64,000 nucleotides of DNA from Adineta steineri (lineage: Eukaryota > Rotifera > Eurotatoria > Adinetida > Adinetidae): positions 62,001 through 126,000 of the forward strand of contig CAJNOI010000123.1 of assembly GCA_905250115.1 (NCBI GenBank), given 5' to 3'. The notes beneath the pieces are model-generated. The model was not told where the DNA came from. It searched no databases and saw only the letters and a list, made by a program, of their open reading frames with translations. A program made the translations under genes and the position numbers. Position 1 is the first letter of the stretch; each line of letters starts with the position of its first letter. Of the stretch, positions 57,545 to 64,000 are shown one piece after another.

Positions 57545-58939
57545 TAACTTCAATAAAGTAATCATTTCTTTTTAATTAGAAACAGTTTTATAAGGTTCAA
57601 ATGTTCTATTCAATAAATATAGTATAAAATTATTTTCGATAAGACTTGAATAATAGATATATCGATATTTTTATTGGAATTTTTTAATACTTATTATTCT
57701 AAGAATTATGCTGATTTTATGTAAAAAATAATCGACTTTTGAACAGAATGGAATGCTAAATATAAATTTGTATCTAATGTCGTCCTACTTTTAACTATTC
57801 TCTAAACATGATAATTCTAATCAGACATTCTATGTTGATAAATATAAAAATAATTATATGTTAGAATTCTATAATATTCATGATAAATTTTCATAAAGGA
57901 TGCCTAGCATGAAAGCTCAACATGACATTTTATGAATAATTAAGAAAAGATGATTTTTATTAGGCGTTTTCTGAAATAATATAATAGATATTAAGTAAAC
58001 ATAATTATTCAAATTGAATTTTATGAAAATATCAGGAATATAATAATATTCTCCTTACAACTTGAATAAAACATTTAATTATTCTGTTTGTCTACTTCGA
58101 AATCAAATTTAGATTATTCTATAATTAAAGCTAGCGAATATTAGAAGACCCTCTTCTAATGGTTGATTTTCCAGTTTTTCTATTCGATATGTGATTACTT
58201 ACGTACTTCCCCTAAATATTAAGATATATCTTGAAATATCCTAACATACAAAATGTGGAATATAAGCATCCGCTATTTCACGTGCGAAGGGCGTCAGTTA
58301 AGTATGAGGGACATGTGAAAAAAGTAAACTTTTTTCCATTTTGATTTGTTTTATCCTGTGAAAAAGACTCCCATGTTTTATATGAGTTTTTACATTTAAT
58401 AATTAAAATGCTAGTTTTATGAAATTTTCTTTTATTATAGTATCGATTTTACTTGGCTGTAATACTGTCAAAAACTTCAATAATCCTTTAGAAAACAATA
58501 TAAAAAACGTTAAAAACTACGTAGTTAAGAGTAGAAATAAAATATTCTTTTTTGAATGACATAATAGAAGATTCCTATTTTAATTTGTGAACGATAAAAC
58601 ACATTAGAAGACCCCGAGTCTTCTAATATGTCCCCGGCGTTCATAATCTTATATAAATTTAGCTTCATGAAAAACAAGAATATATTTGTTCTGCAAGTAT
58701 TCTAATAAATAGAATGTAATTAGAATAGAATTTCTTTTTTTCATAAACTTTGAAAGCAGCCATCTGTAAGTAATATATTCTATCATGTATATTTATAATT
58801 TCTGACGTACGTAACGTATTATTAAAATGCATCAAAACATGTTGAGAACATACCGCCTGCTTTTGAAGTTTAAAACATGTAGATTTAATTTGCAACATTA
58901 TCAGTATTCTTGTAATCATTCTGTAAGCGATTATTAAAC
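57545..58939. other. Intergenic stretch with paired hairpins
   Basis: No gene is supported. Two related palindromes bound a 500-bp stretch, as listed at 58137-58634. Confidence 0.45.
58137..58634. repeat. Segment bounded by related palindromes
   Basis: ATTAGAAGACCCTCTTCTAAT at 58139 and ATTAGAAGAC-cccga-GTCTTCTAAT at 58602 are each self-complementary and share their arms. This could be a foldback-type element or two independent copies of a short hairpin. No target duplication was found. Confidence 0.4.
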
Positions 58940-60232
58940 ATGTCAGTCGATAGCAATGAAACTGTCGATTATGAAGATGATAGTTATCCTTCATTGGAAA
59001 GTTCGTTTAGTCGATCAATTAAATTTAATATTTTGATTAGTTGTCAAATTCTTTCGATTCTTTGTAACTTAATTTTATTTTATTATTTTATTCGTTTACG
59101 AGAATTACAAGCAAAACGACATCATCATGTGTAAGTATTTTTCTTATTTTCTAAATAATATAATAAATCAGCTATTTCAATTAATTACAAAAGATTTTTT
59201 AGATAATATATTTTTGATATTTAATTTACAACAGAGAATTGATAATCTAATAGATATGTCCAGATTTATTCATGATAAACAAAGCTAGAGGAGAATATTA
59301 TAATAAATATAGTTTAAGTACATTTTTTTTGTTAAAGAAAATTAAAAATAACTAAGATCTGTTTTTAACATATGTCAACTAGTAGAAATGATTCATTTAC
59401 TTTTAGTGTAATATGTTTATTAATCTGTCATTTCCTTATCATAACAATGGAATTACCTGTTACTCTTGCATATCTTCATTTTGGTGAAGTTATTCCATCA
59501 TCTTATTCTCTTTGTCTTTATTGGATTTATATGAATTATCTTCTTTTTCCATCGAGTGCATGGATAATGGCAATAGCATCAATTCAAAGATATATTTTCA
59601 TCTTTCATAGAAATTTTCTGAATTCTTATGTCAAACATTATCTTCCCATATTTTTACCACCTATTTTATTATCTATTTGGTACTTTGTACTTATTTTCTT
59701 TTATCCATGTCAACAACAATTTGATTATACTCAAATATGGTGTTATAGTGCATGTTATCTATATAATGTAGTGATTAGTACAATTGATTGGATAGTTAGT
59801 TCATTCATACCGGTTGTATTAACTGTTATTTTCAATATTATTCTTCTTCTACGAGTTATTTATCGAAAATATAAAATGAAACGTGGTAATACTTGGCGTA
59901 CTACTCGTAAACTTTCTATTCAACTTTTTTCGATTTCTTTTCTTTTTCTAAGTATTTATTTACCATTAATCATCTTTGGATTAATTCGAACTTGGATTGA
60001 TCCATACTTTCTATATGTCTTTACAATGACTTATTTGGCTTATGTAGCATATTTTGTATCATTATTAATGCCATTTATTTGCTTAATTAGTCTCCCTGAA
60101 ATTATAACAAAGATCAAAAGATTATGCTGTCTTAGTAGTAGAGTAGAACCAATGCAACAACAACAAATTGCAATGACATTAATTACAAGACGAAACATTC
60201 AACAAACACAAACAGTTTTTAAACTGAACTAA
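58940..60232 (+). CDS. Rhodopsin-like 7TM receptor, two exons
   Basis: Exon 1 is 58940-59130 and exon 2 is 59383-60232, joined by a 252 bp intron (phase 2), giving 346 residues. Exon 1 holds an acidic, N-glycosylated N-terminus (SNETVDYEDDSYP) and TM1. Exon 2 adds six helices. SLCLYWIYMNY carries the conserved TM3 cysteine, SIQRYIFIF stands at the DRY position, and CSACYLY is in the second loop. TM6 follows RTTRKLSIQLFSISFLF. The donor GTAAGT is consensus; the acceptor ACTAG at 59382 is chosen because it restores frame. Same receptor group as 38938 and 51453. Confidence 0.82.
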
Positions 60233-61028
60233 TTTAAAAAAAATTTTTTTCATTTTAAATAATTCAAAATAAAATATACTAATTATTTATTTAATTTCTT
60301 CGATAAGAATTGTATATAATATATCAGTAGTTTTGTATATCTAGTTACCTTTGATTATATAAGAATTTGTTCTGTACGAAGTACTATTATTCACATGAAA
60401 TAGCGTAGGCGGTGAAAACCTCAATATATAAATTCAGATATTTTTAATCAAGAGTATCTGTTTATGATAGCAGCGTAGTTGTGAGGAAGAAGCAACGAGG
60501 AAAACGCTCAGAACAGACGTTTTCAAGTTTTTGCATAAAAAACCTAGAATCTCACATTTTTATTCTTATAAAAACCAATATTTCTAATTAATTTGATTGA
60601 AAACTGAACAAAAATTCAGGTTTTTCCTTTACGGTACAATAATCAATTCCGTCAATTTACTGAAAATATTCTTCTAATCAAGAAAAGATTGTTTAATTTA
60701 TTCGTTTGTTACCCTTATTCATTGCATGTCCTTTTAGAATGGTGGGCTTGTTTAACCTGAATCCTTATTTAAGAATTTATTTTCCTTTGATTTATATTGA
60801 AATTATATAAATAGTGATCCAGATTGATTGAGGGAATTGGATGTGCTTCGAATAAACTTTTATAGCTTTGCTTTTATTAGAGAGTTGCATTGAATGTCAT
60901 TGGATAATTGAATTAGAAGAAATTTTATAAGTGTTGTCTCGTAGGAAGAGAAAACGAATATAAGTAAAAAAACAAAGACAAAACAATTATTTTCTCTCTT
61001 GCTTTCGTAACAGTCATAGGAACTAGAA
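60233..61028. other. Intergenic spacer
   Basis: No feature is supported apart from the expected promoter of the downstream gene. Confidence 0.45.
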
Positions 61029-62571
61029 ATGATTTCAGACGATCGACAGTGGAGTGACTGGTCAACAAATTCAAGTACTATCTCTTTATATCATTTATCT
61101 TTGAGTAAAACCTTTTCTAATGATGTTCATCCAACGAATACTTATTTTGTATATGACAAACAACGTGAAGAAGAAGACTAGGAAAACAGAAGGTGAACAA
61201 ATTTTCTGATGTAAACAATTCTCTGATTTCAATAAGATGTTTTTGTTTGGCTAGACGAAGACGATTCTGTGCATATTGGCAATGCTGTTCAGGCTTATCA
61301 CCACTTGTGAACGGTCTCATCTTAGGTGCTCTCTTCGGTGGCCTAATATTAGCGATTATCATTACACTGTGGTTGACATCAGCCAGCAAGATATCATCAA
61401 CGACCATCATGAATATATCAACGGCAACATCCATTAGTAAGAACTTGTCTTTTATAAAATTGCTTCTTATCACACACCAGATATTAACGAATTTGTATTG
61501 TTTGGGCTATGTTTCTACCGACATACTGTGTTGCAAAGGCATAGATGGGTTGAATCTGATAAAGATTTTTCTTGAATGTTTCATACATGTTCACATATCG
61601 TCCAAATTTGTCCCTACTTTATCGAAAATCTGTTTCGTTGACAACAGTGTATTTCCTATCTAAAAACTAACATATATATTATATTCTATGGTGAGCAAGA
61701 TTTTATCATTAATTATACTTATAACATTTATAGTGCCAACAACTACTACAATTACTACAACAACCACTACTAATACAATGACAACAACAACAACAACAAC
61801 AACAACAACATCGACAAGCAGTACAACTGTAACAAGTATGTATTCAACACATACAAAGCCATTCTGAACGATACATATGACTTCAAATGGTCATGGGCGT
61901 AGTTTTTCAACACTGCTCACGATTAATTCTTATTTGAAAGTCTAATAGCTTTTTTTTCACTATGTAGTATCCACAGCCAATTGGTTGATCAACGGAGATG
62001 CAGAGACGGGACCATGTGAAACAGGTAGTGGTGTTACACATCCGACCGGTTGGAACTATAATGGAACAGTCACACAAGTACATTATAACGATACCTACGC
62101 TGATATTTCATATACTGATCATGGTCCTAGGTAAAAGTGACATTTATCAATATTTTAACATGAAATTTCTTTTCTAGTGATCGCGGAAATTGTTATTTTT
62201 ATGGTCAAGCAGATAGTACTTCGATGTGGCAAACTGTAAACATGACAAGTTCAATCGATCCACTTCTTATTGATAGTCAGACAGTGGGATTTAATTTCTC
62301 GGCATGGCTTGGAGGTTACAGCAGCCAAGATGATAATGCTGAAGCTACATTAACTTTTTATGATCAAAGCAATCATAAGACGGGTAATATCAGTACGTTG
62401 GGACCGGTGTTGGTAGCAGATAGAGGATCCCAAACTTTATTACTCTTTCGACAAACACAAGGATTGGTACCAATCGGTGCGCGTTCTTTCACAGTTACTG
62501 TCATATTTACTCATGTAGTCGGCCTCCTTACTGATGCTGATGTCGATAATATCGCCGTTCACTTATACTAG
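61029..62571 (+). CDS. Type II membrane protein with Thr-rich stalk and bdelloid jelly-roll-like domain
   Basis: Exons are 61029-61192, 61237-61436, 61734-61835, 61968-62130 and 62178-62571. Every junction matches in phase. The N-terminus (MISDDRQWSDW) is cytoplasmic. Exon 2 has a basic Cys-rich segment (CFCLARRRRFCAYWQCC) and a transmembrane helix (GLILGALFGGLILAIIITLW). Exon 3 is an ACA-repeat poly-threonine mucin stalk. Exons 4-5 encode a globular domain starting NWLINGDAETGPCETGSG, with THPTGWNYNG, RGNCYFYGQ, FNFSAWLGG and a final DADVDNIAVHLY, which resembles galactose-binding/jelly-roll domains. One oddity: exon 1 has an in-frame TAG at 61179-61181 (after QREEED) that no intron I can find removes. 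The gene may be disrupted, or the start may lie in an unseen exon. Confidence 0.65.
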
Positions 62572-63296
62572 TGTATACATACTTTGACTGATGCCAATAA
62601 CATTTGTATTACTTAACTAATAACTATATATTATATGAGTTAAACATACAAACCATTGATTAACTGCCATGTACTTTCACTAAAGCTGAAATGGGTGAAT
62701 GTAAATGTCGATACTGCGATGATCATACACATAGATCCAACTTCACCTTTAATAACATTTCCTTAAAATGCAAAAAAATAGTCTGAATATATTTTAATCA
62801 TGAGATTTGATTCGATATCTAATAAATAAATGAAATGTAGGGATAGAAATTTATATTTATTTTTTTTATTAAATACTAAAATTTTCGATCATCTTCAACC
62901 TATAAATGATATTTTAACAACAAAAACGGTTCTTTTCTCCAACATCTTGAGGATGTGGGTTGACAGATTATCTGAATTTCACACACACACACACACCCTC
63001 GTTTACCTGTAGCACCAGTCAAAACAGCTCCAAGAAGTAAATTTGATAATAAGCAGTGCCATGCATAAAATAGAAAAATTACAAATCCAATCATTCTTCA
63101 AAGCGATTTCATAACAAGAAAACATCATCTTCTTTGATGCATTAGTTCTTTGATAGTTGGTAAAAGAAAATTAATAAAATATTTGAAATAAACATTAGTA
63201 AAAATACAAGCTAAATGTGTTCATTCATAAAAATTTATATTAACACTCATGTGTACTTTCAAGATAATTCAAGTAAGAGATTATTATTTTTAGAAT
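62572..63296. other. Spacer with CA run
   Basis: (AC)n followed by CCCTCG at 62982-63001, another C-rich tract. A minus-strand ATG at 63094 opens a signal-like stretch (MIGFVIFLFYAWHC) that could end in a splice donor at 63013, but no following exon was found. Confidence 0.4.
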
Positions 63297-63683
63297 CTAT
63301 TGTTCAACAAGTTGTTTAAGGCGAAGAAGTATTCGTTGAATGCGACCATCTTCGATCGCACGAGCATGGTTATAGTCCGATAGTCTTTCTGCTCGTGAGA
63401 CGCTTGACAACATTTGTTTAATTTCTGTCGAATTAGCCGTTGCAATCTTGTTGGTATCGTACGTCATTTTAAATGTTTTCAACAAATCATATTCATAGTC
63501 CGTTGCATAGGTACTAACCATACCAAAGAACATCGTTACTTCTTCTTTGTAAGTAGGATACCGATTTCGATCCGCATGGGTAACAGTATTGATGGATACA
63601 CCATTAGGATATAGTATATCGAGATACTTCAGCAGGTTTTGAGCAGCATCTTTGCTCGGCGTATTATTTTCTAAAGAACTCAT
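63297..63683 (-). CDS. Small intronless globular protein, possibly transferred
   Basis: 128 residues starting MSSLENNTPSKDAAQNLL. It is charged and helical, with conserved-looking blocks YLDILYPNGVSINTVTH, DRNRYPTYKEEVTMFF and SSVSRAERLSDYNHARAIED. There is no signal peptide, membrane segment or cysteine cluster. Codon use is clearly less AT-rich than most of the window, and there is no intron, which fits recent acquisition or a conserved housekeeping role. I do not recognise the family with certainty. The plus-strand frame over the same bases is a shadow. Confidence 0.65.
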   Translation of the reverse strand: MSSLENNTPSKDAAQNLLKYLDILYPNGVSINTVTHADRNRYPTYKEEVTMFFGMVSTYATDYEYDLLKTFKMTYDTNKIATANSTEIKQMLSSVSRAERLSDYNHARAIEDGRIQRILLRLKQLVEQ

Positions 63684-64000
63684 CGAAAAATCTAGAATAA
63701 ATAGAAAAAGACATTAAATCAGCTTATGCTATACGGAGCATGTAAATATAACAAATTCACACTCTTAAGACGTCACCTATGCACAACTGGAAAAAGCCAA
63801 GAAGTTGTCGAGCCAATCAAGAATAATAAAGTAGAAGAAAAGAAAAAGCATGCGTTTTTTCGTCAATACTGATAGGTGTAAAGTATTTGAAAGCACATTA
63901 ATGAAGAAAAAACCAACTATCGTTTAAACAACAGGTATGTTTGAGTGTAAGTAGAATAATATTCTTTCACATTCACATTTCAAAAATATTTTGATCATTG
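63684..64000. other. Window end, upstream spacer
   Basis: Upstream region of the small gene; no feature is supported. Confidence 0.4.

Noticed and set aside
61741-61812. ACA trinucleotide run taken at first for a microsatellite
   Set aside because: It is in frame and encodes the poly-threonine stalk of the gene at 61029-62571.
62900-63094. Minus-strand frame with a signal-like start
   Set aside because: It runs through a CA repeat, and splicing at the possible donor leads to an immediate stop at the nearest acceptor.
1-64000. CRISPR arrays, bacterial operons, rRNA and retroelements
   Set aside because: No regularly spaced repeats, no ribosomal RNA blocks, no reverse-transcriptase or integrase motifs were seen. 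tRNAs could not be excluded by eye, but none was recognised.

Overview
The window looks like a bdelloid rotifer nuclear genome (Adineta or Rotaria type). The evidence is strongly AT-rich intergenic DNA, compact genes with GT-AG introns mostly 43-60 bp long, FMRFamide-type 7TM receptors, FG-GAP/VCBS and NHL-repeat surface proteins, Ly6-like secreted proteins, and several enzyme genes that animals normally lack but that carry ordinary short introns. The species is an inference from gene style; no marker gene was available to confirm it.

Layout. 0-6.5 kb: the 3' end of an MFS transporter, a two-exon Cys-rich protein, a membrane-anchored FG-GAP protein, and a ten-exon alpha/beta hydrolase. 6.6-10.4 kb: a sialate O-acetylesterase and a cytochrome P450, divergent from a 400 bp spacer. 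10.8-12.8 kb: a tandem pair of secreted six-cysteine peptides. 12.8-20.3 kb: gene-poor DNA with MITEs, a degenerate repeat array and one small membrane protein. 20.3-29 kb: a Cys-rich surface protein, a VWA7-like protein and an NHL-propeller protein. 29.4-38 kb: a Tc1-like relic, then three metabolic genes of probable foreign origin: a giant purine/histidine fusion enzyme, a short-chain dehydrogenase and a GH76 mannanase. 38.9-53.7 kb: GPCRs, an F-box/LRR protein, surface proteins and a long gene-free stretch (47.0-51.4 kb). 54.7-57.5 kb: a 2.85 kb hAT-like element. 58.9-64 kb: a third GPCR, a mucin-stalk lectin-like gene and a compact intronless gene.

The most notable object is the minus-strand gene at 29992-33830. 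Its four exons keep frame across every junction and give one 1225-residue polypeptide. The domain order is thymidylate-kinase-like, SAICAR synthetase (PurC)-like, HisA, HisI, HisE, HisG. The last four domains are the first four steps of histidine biosynthesis, in exactly reversed order along the chain. Animals are histidine auxotrophs, and this architecture is not one I recognise.

Mobile DNA is mostly cut-and-paste: three hAT-like elements with perfect 8-bp target duplications, one MITE with a 9-bp duplication, foldback elements, and a four-copy family of short inverted-repeat elements. No retroelement was recognised. Short G-rich motifs resembling the TGTGGG-type bdelloid telomere repeat recur in intergenic DNA.
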